DNA of 64,000 bases from Marinomonas primoryensis. Its GTDB lineage: Bacteria > Pseudomonadota > Gammaproteobacteria > Pseudomonadales > Marinomonadaceae. The first letter of the stretch is position 1. Every line of letters starts with the position of its first letter. Positions 38,473-47,920 of this stretch are shown here, one piece after another. The stretch covers positions 3,073,501 through 3,137,500 of the forward strand of contig NZ_CP054301.1 in assembly GCF_013372285.1 (NCBI RefSeq), in the 5' to 3' direction. Position numbers and translations under genes: made by a program. The notes under the pieces are model-generated. The model ran no database searches, was not told the origin of the DNA, and saw nothing but the letters and a program-made list of their open reading frames with translations.

Positions 38473-39381
38473 ATGAGAAAGACTATGTCTAATACCGCCA
38501 AACGCATCACCCCTGAATACGAAATCGTTGAAGATAACGAAACCATTCGATATTTAGAGCATGGTTACCCTAGCGATCTCATTCGCTGGCATGCCCATGA
38601 TGACTACGAGCTACATTTTATTGTAGCGACATCAGGCAAGGTATTTATAGGCGACTATATTGGCAATTATTCTCCGGGGCAGCTCATTTTAACGGGACCA
38701 AGACTTCCTCATAACTGGATCTGTCAAAACGAACAAGAGGACGTTCAGCTTAGAGACATGGTGATTCGCTTTCACCATGAGTCATTTTCGAATGGCATGA
38801 AAATCATACCTGAGCTAGCAGAAATTCTACCTATGCTGGCAAGAGCAAAATCAGGGATTGAATTTTTCGATCTAGACCATGAATTTCTGAAAGAAATCTT
38901 TCAACAAGTACGAGATTCTAGCGGGCTGTCTAGGTTAATCCTTTCCCTTCCGCTTTTACAAAAACTCGCTAAAAGCCGAAGCTATCGCTTACTTTCAACG
39001 GTTCAAATTGACTTAAAATCCAGCGAAACGTTACAAAGAAAAATTAATACCGTTGTTGATTACGTATCCAAAAATTATAGCCAAGACATCACTCTTTCTG
39101 GTGTGGCAAGCTTAATCTGTATGTCTGATAGCCATTTTTCTCGCTTTTTTAAGAAAGCCACAGGCAATCGATTTATTGAGTTTGTGAATCGTGTTCGAAT
39201 CAGTCGCGCTTGTAGTCTCTTAATCGAAACAGACCAACAGATCGCGACTATTTGCTTTCAAGTCGGGTTCAACAATGTGGCCAATTTCAACCGCAGATTT
39301 CATGAACTAAAAGGTGTAACACCTAGAGATTTCCGTACACAAAGCAATATTCATATTGAAGGCGCTATGCCTCTGTCATAA
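38473..39381 (+). CDS. AraC-family regulator of the polyol operon (MtlR-like)
   Basis: A 302-residue regulator with an N-terminal cupin-type sensing domain (LIRWHAHDDYELHFIVATSGK near residue 30 and QLILTGPRLPHNW near 75) and a C-terminal double helix-turn-helix (ITLSGVASLICMSDSHFSRFFKKATG and IATICFQVGFNNVANFNRRFHELKGVTPRDFR). Length, position and fold match MtlR, the polyol-responsive activator of Pseudomonas fluorescens. The start may be ATG 38473 or ATG 38485 (MSNTAK); both have weak ribosome sites. It lies 147 bases after the dehydrogenase. Confidence 0.87.
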   Translation: MRKTMSNTAKRITPEYEIVEDNETIRYLEHGYPSDLIRWHAHDDYELHFIVATSGKVFIGDYIGNYSPGQLILTGPRLPHNWICQNEQEDVQLRDMVIRFHHESFSNGMKIIPELAEILPMLARAKSGIEFFDLDHEFLKEIFQQVRDSSGLSRLILSLPLLQKLAKSRSYRLLSTVQIDLKSSETLQRKINTVVDYVSKNYSQDITLSGVASLICMSDSHFSRFFKKATGNRFIEFVNRVRISRACSLLIETDQQIATICFQVGFNNVANFNRRFHELKGVTPRDFRTQSNIHIEGAMPLS

Positions 39382-39404
39382 TACATTAACACACAAAAAT
39401 CACG

Positions 39405-39443
39405 AAACGCCGCAGACATGGTATGTCCAGCGGCGTTTTTTTA
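39405..39443 (+). terminator. Terminator between the AraC regulator and xylB
   Basis: AAACGCCGC pairs with GCGGCGTTT; between them a nested GACAT/ATGTC stem extends the hairpin. A T-run follows on the plus strand. Confidence 0.85.
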
Positions 39444-40934
39444 TTAATCGGATAATAGAGCCAGCTTGTCGTTTAAGTCTTTTGTTGATTGATAAAGAGA
39501 CTGATACAAAGCGTACTTCTCTTGATAGTATGATCTAGTCGCTTCTTCTGGCTCATGAACTTCTAGTGCTTCTGGCATGGTGCAATATTCCTTAATAAGT
39601 CGCTCAATGTCTTTTCCTTGTCCATGCTGCTCGCCTAACAACGCTAAACGGGCCGCACCCAAACCAGGACCTACATCCCCGCCATCACGATAAATAAGAC
39701 GTTTGTTTAGCACATTAGCAATAATCTGACGCCACATCGCATTTCGCGCGCCACCACCAATCAAAGATAACTCATCGGCAATACTGCCCGCACTGTCCAG
39801 CGCGTTTTGACAATCTAATAAAGAAAACGCAACGCCCTCAAGCACGGCCAGCGTCATGGCTTCTACATTTGTCGTATTCACCAGCCCCACAAATTGTCCA
39901 TTCGCTAATGGGTCATTGTGCGGTGTGCGTTCACCACTCAGGTACGGTAAGAACAGAACGCTGGTGCGCTGAAGACCTGAATCTTCTAATCCGTCCAGTA
40001 ATTCAGGAACGGTTTTACCCAACAACTTAGAAAACCAAGCCAATGAATTTGCTGCGCTTAATGTCACGCCCATTTGATGCCAACGGTTCGGCAATGCATG
40101 GCAAAACGCATGAACGGTATTTTCTGGGTTCGCTTTGTGGGATTCGCTGACGGTGAAATACACGCCCGATGTGCCCAACGAGATAAAACCTTGGCCAGGA
40201 TTCGTGACACCCATGCCGACAGCGCCTGCAGCATTGTCACCAGCGCCAGCTACGACAGGTAGTTGAGGCAATTTAAGCCGCTGAGCAACCTCTTCTGATA
40301 GTACACCCACAAGATCACACCCTTCGTGTACTTTCGGCATATTAGCTTGTGTTAAGCCCGTCGCAGCCAATAAGACGTTATCCCATTGGCGCGTTTGAGG
40401 ATTCAGCCACAAGGTTCCCGCCGCATCTGAACAGTCCGATGACATCTCGCCCGTTAGGCGATAGGCCAAATAATCTTTGGGTAACAATACAAAAGCGAGC
40501 TTTTCAAAAACAGTCGGTTCGTTTTCTTGCACCCAGCGTATTTTAGGCGCGGTAAAACCCGGCATCGCGAGGTTGCCTGAACGCTCGATTAAATCAGGAA
40601 ACTCGGCCATTAACGCCTGGCATTGTGCTTGACTACGGCCATCATTCCATAAGATACAAGGTCGCAAAACATCGCCTTGGCTATCTAACAATGTGGCACC
40701 ATGCATTTGCCCTGATAACCCCAATGCTTTTAGTTTGCTCAAATCCAAGCGCTGCTGTAATTGCTCAATCACATCAATGCACGCCTGCCACCATGATAAA
40801 GGGTCTTGCTCAGACCAAGTCGCATGAGGACTACTAACAGACAAAGAAGCCGACTCTTGTGCCAGAACATTGCCTTTGTCGTCAATAACGACGCCTTTTA
40901 AACCCGATGTTCCAAGATCAAGACCTAAATACAT
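39444..40934 (-). CDS. xylB: Xylulokinase
   Basis: FGGY-family kinase that phosphorylates D-xylulose to D-xylulose 5-phosphate, which enters the pentose phosphate pathway. About 496 residues. MYLGLDLGTSGLKGVV, LSGQMHGATLLD, PCILWNDGRSQ, GAGDNAAGAVGMG, SLGTSGVYFTVS and LSGERTPHNDP all match E. coli XylB as recalled. I start at the ATG at 40934 on that likeness; one 12 bases upstream is also possible. It is convergent with the polyol operon and is probably controlled with it. P. fluorescens keeps a xylulokinase (mtlY) in its mannitol/arabitol operon. Confidence 0.94.
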   Translation of the reverse strand: MYLGLDLGTSGLKGVVIDDKGNVLAQESASLSVSSPHATWSEQDPLSWWQACIDVIEQLQQRLDLSKLKALGLSGQMHGATLLDSQGDVLRPCILWNDGRSQAQCQALMAEFPDLIERSGNLAMPGFTAPKIRWVQENEPTVFEKLAFVLLPKDYLAYRLTGEMSSDCSDAAGTLWLNPQTRQWDNVLLAATGLTQANMPKVHEGCDLVGVLSEEVAQRLKLPQLPVVAGAGDNAAGAVGMGVTNPGQGFISLGTSGVYFTVSESHKANPENTVHAFCHALPNRWHQMGVTLSAANSLAWFSKLLGKTVPELLDGLEDSGLQRTSVLFLPYLSGERTPHNDPLANGQFVGLVNTTNVEAMTLAVLEGVAFSLLDCQNALDSAGSIADELSLIGGGARNAMWRQIIANVLNKRLIYRDGGDVGPGLGAARLALLGEQHGQGKDIERLIKEYCTMPEALEVHEPEEATRSYYQEKYALYQSLYQSTKDLNDKLALLSD

Positions 40935-41221
40935 TTTATTACTCATTCTATTAAATTTTTTTATTGGTTTTGTATTTGAATATGGCATTCTATGCACATA
41001 TCATTTCTAATTTTTCTATACTCGAAAGAATAGTAAATAGAGTCAATGAAATCCGGTACATTGGCCTTTTTTGTACCGTAAGCTAATAGAAAAAGTTAAC
41101 TTTAATGCCATTTAAATCGAAAAGTTTAAACTGAGTCCAAAAGGTCACCAAGAAACACCCAGACCTTTTTGATGAATTAATCTCTTCAAAATAACCAATA
41201 ACACAGGTAATAAATAACTTG

Positions 41222-42205
41222 ATGCAATGGCTTAATAATTTTTTTGTCACCCAAGTAGATAATAGCAACCTAATGACAGGAGACTACAACTACTTCCTGG
41301 TCGCTCTTTCTATCGTGCTTGCTGCGGTGGCCTCATTTTTTGCTCTGCACTTCGCCTCTATAGCACAACACATTGTTATCAAAAAATACAAAAACATTGC
41401 GCTCGTGTCTGGCTCTTTCATTATGGCCGGTGGCATTTGGAGCATGCATTTTGTTGGTATGCTGGCATTCAACATGGGACACCCTGTTTCTTATGACCCA
41501 CTGCTTACTGCAGTTTCTTTAATACCCAGCATTTTAGCCTCTTACGTCACATTAAAAAGACTGATCAAGCCAAATTTAAGTATTTGGCAATTACTTATTA
41601 ATGGTGTATTCGTCGGGGGTGGCATTGGCGCTATGCATTATATCGGCATGGAAGCCATGGAAATGGATGTTGAACTTAGGTATGACCCAACTTGGTTCTT
41701 TTTCTCTATTCTCATAGCCGTCGTACTGGCATTTATTGCGCTATCCACACAGTACTACGTCGGAAAGTTATGGACAGGACTCAGTCAAAAGTGGGTAAGT
41801 AGCATCAGCGCTTTGATCATGGGATCTGCTATTGCAGGAATGCACTATACAGGCATGGCGGGAGCACGTTTTATCTCGTCCAGTGATGTAGAAATGACCC
41901 ATATGTCAAATAATCCCAACAGTTACCTTTCCTTTGTCGTTGCTACTATTACTTTATTGCTTTCTATTCTAGCGAGTAATATTGCCTCTCAGTTACGATA
42001 CCGTCAGCTGTTATTAGAAAAAACCGCCAGTGAAGTGAGGTTAAAAACAACATTGGATACAGCGGTTGATGGAATCATTACTATTGACAGCAATGGCACA
42101 ATCAAAGAATTCAATAAAGCAGCCTGCACTATCTTTGGGTGGCAAGAAAAAGACATTATCCATCAGTCATTCGAAAAATTATTTCCTCAAAAATACAGCG
42201 ATGAG
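41222..42205 (+). pseudogene. MHYT-PAS hybrid sensor kinase, 5' part, cut by IS3 element
   Basis: The first 328 codons of a large membrane sensor kinase. An N-terminal MHYT domain has three copies of its motif (MHFVGM, MHYIGM, MHYTGM) in paired membrane helices; MHYT domains are thought to bind copper and sense a diatomic gas. A PAS domain then begins (LDTAVDGIITIDSNGTIKEFNKAA) and is cut after FPQKYSDE. Reading on into the element adds 11 codons (TGG at 42206-42208 through TCA at 42233-42235), then the stop TAG at 42236-42238. The first codon may be TTG 41219 or ATG 41222. It continues in frame at 43443. Confidence 0.9.
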
Positions 42206-42270
42206 TGGTATGGACCCACTTTTGTAGACATCTCATAGCTATATAATAATAGGTAAAGATGAGGTGAATT

Positions 42271-42564
42271 ATGAGTGGGAAACGCTATACCGAAGAGTTC
42301 AAAATTGAAGCCGTTAAACAAGTAACAGAGCGTGGTTATAAGATTGCTGAAGTGGCTGAGCGACTTGGCGTTAGTTACAAAAGTATGCATGATTGGATTG
42401 CTCGATACCGCAAACCTGAAGCAAGTCGAAAAGCGGAAGATTCCGCTCAGTCAGAGATCCAACGGCTCAAAGCGGAGCTTCAGCGGGTGACCGAAGAGAG
42501 GGACATTCTAAAGGAGGCCGCCGTGTACTTTGCCGGGGAGTCAAAGAAAAGTACACGTTCATAA
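42271..42564 (+). CDS. IS3-family transposase OrfA
   Basis: A 97-residue DNA-binding half: a helix-turn-helix (YTEEFKIEAVKQVTERGYKIAEVAERLGVSYKSMHDWI) followed by a leucine-zipper-like helix (EIQRLKAELQRVTEERDILKEAAVYFA). In this family it binds the ends and can block transposition on its own. The ATG at 42271 has GAGGTG upstream. A slippery stretch, AAAGAAAAG, at 42543-42551 near its 3' end should allow a -1 shift into orfB. Confidence 0.93.
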   Translation: MSGKRYTEEFKIEAVKQVTERGYKIAEVAERLGVSYKSMHDWIARYRKPEASRKAEDSAQSEIQRLKAELQRVTEERDILKEAAVYFAGESKKSTRS

Positions 42565-43421
42565 AATCACGGCTCAACGACTATTCTATTGTTGTCTTAT
42601 GTCGAACACTGCAAGTCCATAGGAGCGGTTTTTACGCTTGGCTGGACCGCCCAAAAAGTCGACGAGAACAAGAAGATGACCAACTTGCCGTTACGATTAA
42701 AATGCATTGGCTTGAGAGTGGTTGTGTTTACGGCTACCGCAATATCACCAAAGACCTAAAAGGAGAAGGTAAGTCTTGTGGAAAGAATCGAGTGCTAAGA
42801 GTGATGCGCCGTGAGGGCCTAAAAGCGCTCATAGGCTACAAACGTCACCCTGTTTTTTATAGTGGCGCTGAGCGTAACACAGCGCCAAATACACTAAATA
42901 GAGAGTTTATTGTCCCAGAGCCAGATCAAGTCTGGGTAACTGATTTTACGTATATCCGGACAAAAGAAGGCTGGCTTTACGTCACCGTCGTTGTGGATCT
43001 ATTTTCTAGATTGATCGTAGGGTGGTCAATGAGATCAAGAGCAACAGCGGAGTCGGTTATTGATGCTTTACTCATGGCTATTTGGCGGCGACGTCCCACA
43101 AAAAAAGTACTGGTACACTCTGATCAAGGCGCTCAATATACCTCGAAAGATTGGCAAACCTTCTTAAAAGATAATAATCTGGAAGCCAGTATGAGCCGTC
43201 GTGGTAATTGCCATGATAATGCCGTTGCGGAAAGCTTTTTCTCATTGTTAAAAAAAGAAAGAGTACGCAATCGAACCTATCAAACAAGAAGCGATGCTCG
43301 TTCAGAGATTTTTGATTATATCGAGTGCTTTTATAATCCAAAGCGACACCATGGATCCAATGATGGATTATCGCCACTGCAATATGAAAAGCGATATTTT
43401 ACGGAGCTAGAAACTGTCTAG
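42549..43421 (+). CDS. IS3-family transposase OrfB (DDE catalytic part, made by -1 frameshift)
   Basis: Integrase-fold catalytic half. The frame is open from the slippery site at about 42549 (KYTFIKSRLNDYSIVVLCR), so it is best read as the continuation of OrfA; the first internal ATG is at 42702. The DDE triad is visible as VWVTDFTYI, LVHSDQGAQYTS and GNCHDNAVAESFFSLLKKE. The closing YNPKRHHGSNDGLSPLQYE is typical. It is complete, ending 18 bases from the right end of the element. Confidence 0.92.
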   Translation, partial: KYTFIKSRLNDYSIVVLCRTLQVHRSGFYAWLDRPKSRREQEDDQLAVTIKMHWLESGCVYGYRNITKDLKGEGKSCGKNRVLRVMRREGLKALIGYKRHPVFYSGAERNTAPNTLNREFIVPEPDQVWVTDFTYIRTKEGWLYVTVVVDLFSRLIVGWSMRSRATAESVIDALLMAIWRRRPTKKVLVHSDQGAQYTSKDWQTFLKDNNLEASMSRRGNCHDNAVAESFFSLLKKERVRNRTYQTRSDARSEIFDYIECFYNPKRHHGSNDGLSPLQYEKRYFTELETV

Positions 43422-43442
43422 GAAACTGGGTCCATACCAGAG

Positions 43443-45824
43443 TTTAATGCTTTTTTAGCCATTTTTCGAAACACTGGCGATACAGACATTTCAGGCACCG
43501 AACGAGAAATTCTAGCTACAGACAAAAATGGGCGCGTTTTTCCGATCAGAATTGGTGTGGGTCGTGTTGATATTCTCGACAACGAGACACTTTTTGTCGC
43601 TTTTATCAGTGATATTTCTGCCAGAAAATCGATGGAAGAAACTATCAAAAAAAGTGAAAAACAGTACAGTTCTTTAATTAAAAACATCCCTGGGGCCTCG
43701 TTTCGCTGCTTAATGGATAAAGATTGGACCGCTATTTTCATTAGTGATGCCATTTATGATGTTGCAGGATGGAGCGCTGCTAATTTTTATAATGACGACA
43801 TATCCTTAGGCAAACTTGTTCACCCAGATGACGTCAAAAGCGTTTCAGCTGTTATCGACAAGGCGATTGAGGAACGTCATACCTATAAAATAGAATACCG
43901 CCTAAGACACAAAGAAGGTCACTATGTTTGGGTGCTGGAAAGTAGCTCTGTCATTTATAATGAAAAAGGCGACCCTGAATGGATTGATGGTGTTATTTTA
44001 GACATCTCACAACGTATTGAGATGGAAAATGAGTTACGTTTAGCAAAAGTAAAAGCGGAAGCATCAGCGGAAAGTAAATCGTCATTTTTAGCAAACATGA
44101 GCCACGAAATACGTACACCAATGAACGCTATCATTGGTTTTTCAGATATTTTGTTAGATTCTGATGTATCAGGTGAAAACAAAAAACACCTAGCGACCAT
44201 AAGTAGATCAGCTCGATCTCTACTTCACCTTCTCAACGACATTCTAGACAGCGCTAAATTAGAAAAAAACAAACTAGAGTTAGATATGCAAGTATTTGTG
44301 CTTGCTAACATGGTAGACACGGTGATATCGACACTGTGGCTACAAGCAAGGAATAAAGGCTTAGAACTACACTTTGAAATAGAGACGGATGTTGTGCGGG
44401 CTTATTTAGGCGCAGAAGACCGCATACGACAAGTGCTAATGAATATTTTAGGCAATGCCATAAAATTCACCGAAAAAGGTTATGTAACTCTGACCGTTTC
44501 CCAAAACAGTGATAAAAGCATACGTTTTAGCGTACAAGACTCCGGCATAGGTATTCCTCCAGAACGCTTAAAAAGTATTTTTGATCCGTTCACACAAGCC
44601 GATGCTTCCATGAGCCGACGCTTTGGCGGCACTGGATTAGGCACCAGTATCTCAAAACAGTTGGTAGCATTAATGGGCGGGGAACTCCATGCTAAAAGCG
44701 ACATAGGGGTTGGTAGCTGCTTTTATTTCGATTTACCTTTAAAAGAGTCTGAAATACCTAAAGAGGTAACATTATCTCAGCTGCCAGTAATCACGCCTAA
44801 AAAAATACTCCTAGCGGATGACATAGAACAAAACCTAACATTACTTACCCTACTTTTAAAACGACAAGGGCATGCTATCTTTTTAGCAAAAGATGGTATT
44901 CAAGCCATTGAGCAATTTAAAAGCTTAGCACCTGATATCATTCTAATGGACATTCAAATGCCCAATATGGATGGCTTAATGGCGACCCAAGTTATCAGGC
45001 AATATGAGAAAGAAAACCAACTCAGTCATACGCCCGTCATTGCCTTAACCGCAAACGTGCTTCTAGAAGATAAATTAGAAGCACAACAGGCAGGTATGGA
45101 CGGCTTTGCAAACAAACCTATAGATATCCATGCTTTGGTTGCTGAAATGGCAAGAGTATTAAACGAAACGCCAATATCACTCCATCAAGAAATCATTGAT
45201 GAGAAAGCCAGCGACCATAAAAACCTGCAAATCAATATCGGTAAAGGCCTTTCATTATGGAGTGAGATGCCAATCTATGTGACTGAGTTATCAACATTTG
45301 CTTCACACAACGCCGATTTAATAAATAGACTATTGGCACTCTTATCCGCGCACAAATACCAAGAAATCAAAATATTGGCTCATGCAATAAAAGGAATATC
45401 TGGGAATCTGGCACTGCTAAATATTTCCAACTCGATGGTGAAAATAGAACGCACAGCACAAACAAAAAATTATGACCTATGCTTAAAAAGCATTCATAGC
45501 TTGTCTTCCTCATTGTCAGAGTTCACTGAAGAGTTGCAACAATTGAAGGAAAGATTTGGTGCCGACTTACAAATTCAACCAACAAGTACTCAAGTAGTAT
45601 TTTCAAAAATAGAATTATTATCTCTACTCGATACCCTCACTCTTTCTGCAGGATCGGGAGAAGTGGATGACGAAAACATAGATTTGCTAATCAGCAGCGT
45701 GCCAAAAGCAATGAAAAGACAAGCGATTGAAGTAAGTAAGGCAATCAGCGATTTTGATTTCAATAGCGCCATCATCACACTGGCTAACTTAAAAAAAGTA
45801 ATAGCAAAGGAGTCCGATAGATGA
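43443..45824 (+). pseudogene. Hybrid sensor histidine kinase, 3' part after IS3 element
   Basis: Continues the 41222 gene in frame: the rest of the first PAS, a second PAS with PAC (GHYVWVLESSSVIY), HisKA with the phospho-His in NMSHEIRTPMNAIIGFSDIL, an HATPase with N, G1 and G2 boxes (QVLMNILGNAIKFT, VQDSGIGIP, RFGGTGLGTSISKQL), a receiver with Asp in PDIILMDIQMPNMDG, and an HPt with His in LAHAIKGISGN. It is broken only by the element; the residual frame can start at GTG 43557. The rejoined gene would encode about 1,121 residues. Confidence 0.9.
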
Positions 45825-46828
45825 GAATAGGCAGCAAACAAGCCCCTCGCATTCTATTGGTAGATGATGAGCCCACAAACTTAAGAGTGTTAAAGCAAGT
45901 TCTACAGGCCGCTAAATATCGCTTATCTTTTGCCCGTTCAGGACAAGACGCCCTAAAACTGGTTGAAAAAGAACAGGTTGATCTTATATTGCTCGATATC
46001 ATGATGCCAGAAATGACAGGACTGGAAGTATGCGAGCGACTCAAACAAAACCCTGCAACCGCGGATATCCCAGTGATCTTTGTTACCGCGCTCAAAGACA
46101 GTATTGATGAAGAAAAAGGGTTTGAGATTGGGGCCGTTGACTACATTGTAAAACCCATTGTACCGTCCATTGTTTTAGCACGTGTAAAAACGCACTTGTC
46201 TTTGATTAAAGCAGATGAGCTGCTCACTACTCATATTGATTTAATACACCGCCTAGGACGAGCAGCAGAATACAAAGACAATGAAACGGGTATGCATGTA
46301 CAGCGCATGAGCCGCTTTGCAAAAATCATTGCAAGAGCATACGGTTTTTGTGAGGAGTCAGCAGAAGACCTAATGATGGCAGCACCAATGCACGACATAG
46401 GTAAAATAGGGATAGCGGATAATATATTGCTTAAACCAGGTAAGCTCACCGCTGAAGAGTACGAAATAATGAAAACCCATGCTCAAATAGGAGGTGAAAT
46501 CTTATCTAATCCCAGCTCATACCTTATAGAGCTGGCTCATTCCGTTGCTATGACACACCATGAAAAGTGGGATGGCACAGGTTATCCGAATGGTTTGTCT
46601 GGTGAAGAGATTCCAATCGAAGGACGAATCGTTGCATTAGTCGACGTGTTTGACGCCTTGACTAGCGAGCGTCCTTATAAGAAAGCATGGTCTACAGAAA
46701 AAGCGATTAATTACATTATGGAACAAAGTGGAAAACATTTTGATCCAGCACTCCCCCCTTTACTTCTACAGGAACTTCCAAAACTGCTTAAAGTACAAAC
46801 TCAGTTTGCAGAACTAGAGGTAGACTAA
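45821..46828 (+). CDS. Response regulator with HD-GYP cyclic-di-GMP phosphodiesterase domain
   Basis: A 335-residue RpfG-like regulator. The receiver domain (ILLVDDEPTNLRVLKQVL, phospho-Asp in LILLDIMMPEMTG near residue 60) is followed by an HD-GYP domain with the metal site HDIGKIGI near 192 and HHEKWDGTGYPNGLSGEEIP near 247. The GYP loop is intact, so activity against cyclic-di-GMP is predicted. Its ATG overlaps the kinase stop (ATGA) with AGGAG upstream, so the kinase is the natural partner. With the kinase cut, its level and phosphorylation are likely altered. Confidence 0.92.
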   Translation: MRIGSKQAPRILLVDDEPTNLRVLKQVLQAAKYRLSFARSGQDALKLVEKEQVDLILLDIMMPEMTGLEVCERLKQNPATADIPVIFVTALKDSIDEEKGFEIGAVDYIVKPIVPSIVLARVKTHLSLIKADELLTTHIDLIHRLGRAAEYKDNETGMHVQRMSRFAKIIARAYGFCEESAEDLMMAAPMHDIGKIGIADNILLKPGKLTAEEYEIMKTHAQIGGEILSNPSSYLIELAHSVAMTHHEKWDGTGYPNGLSGEEIPIEGRIVALVDVFDALTSERPYKKAWSTEKAINYIMEQSGKHFDPALPPLLLQELPKLLKVQTQFAELEVD

Positions 46829-46881
46829 AATCTTTAGGCTAATGCTATTGAAAATACAAGAATAGGCATCACTGATAAGCT

Positions 46882-46910
46882 GTTCACGCAGCGTAAGCTG
46901 CGAACCTTTT
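46882..46910 (+). terminator. Likely terminator of the HD-GYP gene
   Basis: GTTCACGCAGC pairs with GCTGCGAAC around a GTAA loop with a small bulge, followed by CTTTTT. It lies just before ygfZ. Confidence 0.65.
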
Positions 46911-46939
46911 TCATGTCCGATCTTTTTATGGAAAGCTTT

Positions 46940-47860
46940 ATGACCTCGCTTCAAGACATAATTGACCCAATACTACAGAACAAAGACATCATTATTGCAA
47001 AACAACAGAATATCGGTGTTTTACGTGTTACAGGCTTGGACTCTAGAAAATTCTTACAAGGTCAAATAACCTGCGATATCAATAAACTGTCTCACGATCA
47101 TGGGTTATACGGAGCAATTTGCAGTATCAAAGGTCGTATTATTTCCAGTTTTTATCTCGTTCAAGAGAGCGACGACATTCTTATGTTAATGTCAAAAGAC
47201 TTGATCGAAAAAACATTATTACATTTAAGAAAATATGCCGTATTTTTCAAAGCGGAATTAGTAGACAACCAAGATACCTTTGTTATTCATACAAGAATCA
47301 CATCACAACGCATTGAAGCGGTTTCAAAAACGTTGCCTGAGCACTTCATCACAACTCACAATAATGAAACAATCACCCTGACACTTTGCCATGATCCAAT
47401 AGAAATCCAGTGGCTCATTACCAATCAAGGAAACACGACGGTCGAGGCAAAAAACGAAGGTCTGGCAGCTCTGACAATATTGGCTGCTCGCCCACTTATT
47501 ACCTTAGAACAAAGTGAAACTATCTTACCTCAGTGGCTCAACATGCAAAGTACCGGCGGCATCAGCTTTACCAAGGGTTGTTACACTGGACAAGAAATCG
47601 TTGCGCGAATGCAATATCGAGGTAAGTCTAAGAAACAGCTAATTTTAGTTACATGGCAAGGACATAGTGATACCACGTTGGACATCACTGATGGGCAAGG
47701 CAAAACTATCGGTCAAGTCTTTGCCGTAGCGAATATCGAAGAGACTTACTTTGCCCAAATTATTTTGAATATTGAACCAAACGAAATGGATAAAATTTTG
47801 TTGGGTAATCAGGAAGTCACCTTATTGCCACTTCCCTATCCGTTAGACATAAAGAAATAA
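46940..47860 (+). CDS. ygfZ: tRNA-modifying/iron-sulphur cluster folate protein YgfZ
   Basis: Folate-binding protein related to the glycine-cleavage T-protein; helps make or repair certain iron-sulphur enzymes, including tRNA-modifying MiaB. About 306 residues. The family motif KGCYTGQEIVARMQYRGK near residue 215 carries the conserved Cys. N-terminal FLQGQITCDINKLS and GAICSIKGRIISSF fit. I start at the ATG at 46940 because GGA lies upstream; an ATG at 46913 lies directly after the terminator with no site. In E. coli it lies beside sdhE; here 14 kb separates them. Confidence 0.92.
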   Translation: MTSLQDIIDPILQNKDIIIAKQQNIGVLRVTGLDSRKFLQGQITCDINKLSHDHGLYGAICSIKGRIISSFYLVQESDDILMLMSKDLIEKTLLHLRKYAVFFKAELVDNQDTFVIHTRITSQRIEAVSKTLPEHFITTHNNETITLTLCHDPIEIQWLITNQGNTTVEAKNEGLAALTILAARPLITLEQSETILPQWLNMQSTGGISFTKGCYTGQEIVARMQYRGKSKKQLILVTWQGHSDTTLDITDGQGKTIGQVFAVANIEETYFAQIILNIEPNEMDKILLGNQEVTLLPLPYPLDIKK

Positions 47861-47877
47861 GCACAGTCTATAAAGCA

Positions 47878-47904
47878 AAAATGGCGTCACATGGACGCCA
47901 TTTT
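47878..47904. terminator. Bidirectional terminator between ygfZ and ung
   Basis: AAAATGGCGTC pairs with GACGCCATTTT around a five-base loop, between two convergent genes. Confidence 0.88.
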
Positions 47905-47920
47905 CTTATCTTGCAACACA

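Larger units (their letters stand above)
42206..43439 (+). mobile_element. Complete IS3-family insertion sequence (1234 bp)
   Basis: The ends are 25-base inverted repeats at 42206-42230 and 43415-43439, 22 of 25 matching, beginning TGGTATGGACCCA with the TG...CA ends of the family. A three-base direct repeat, GAG, flanks it at 42203-42205 and 43440-43442. Two overlapping reading frames, orfA and orfB, make the transposase by frameshift. All parts look intact. Confidence 0.95.

Noticed and set aside
42187..42390. Minus-strand reading frame over the left end of the IS3 element
   Set aside because: Opposite-strand shadow of orfA with no recognisable domain.
42206..43439. Shorter IS3 boundaries (42211-43434) with no target repeat
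   Set aside because: Those ends give no direct repeat and put the kinase halves out of frame; extending by five bases each side gives perfect TG...CA ends, a GAG repeat and an in-frame join.
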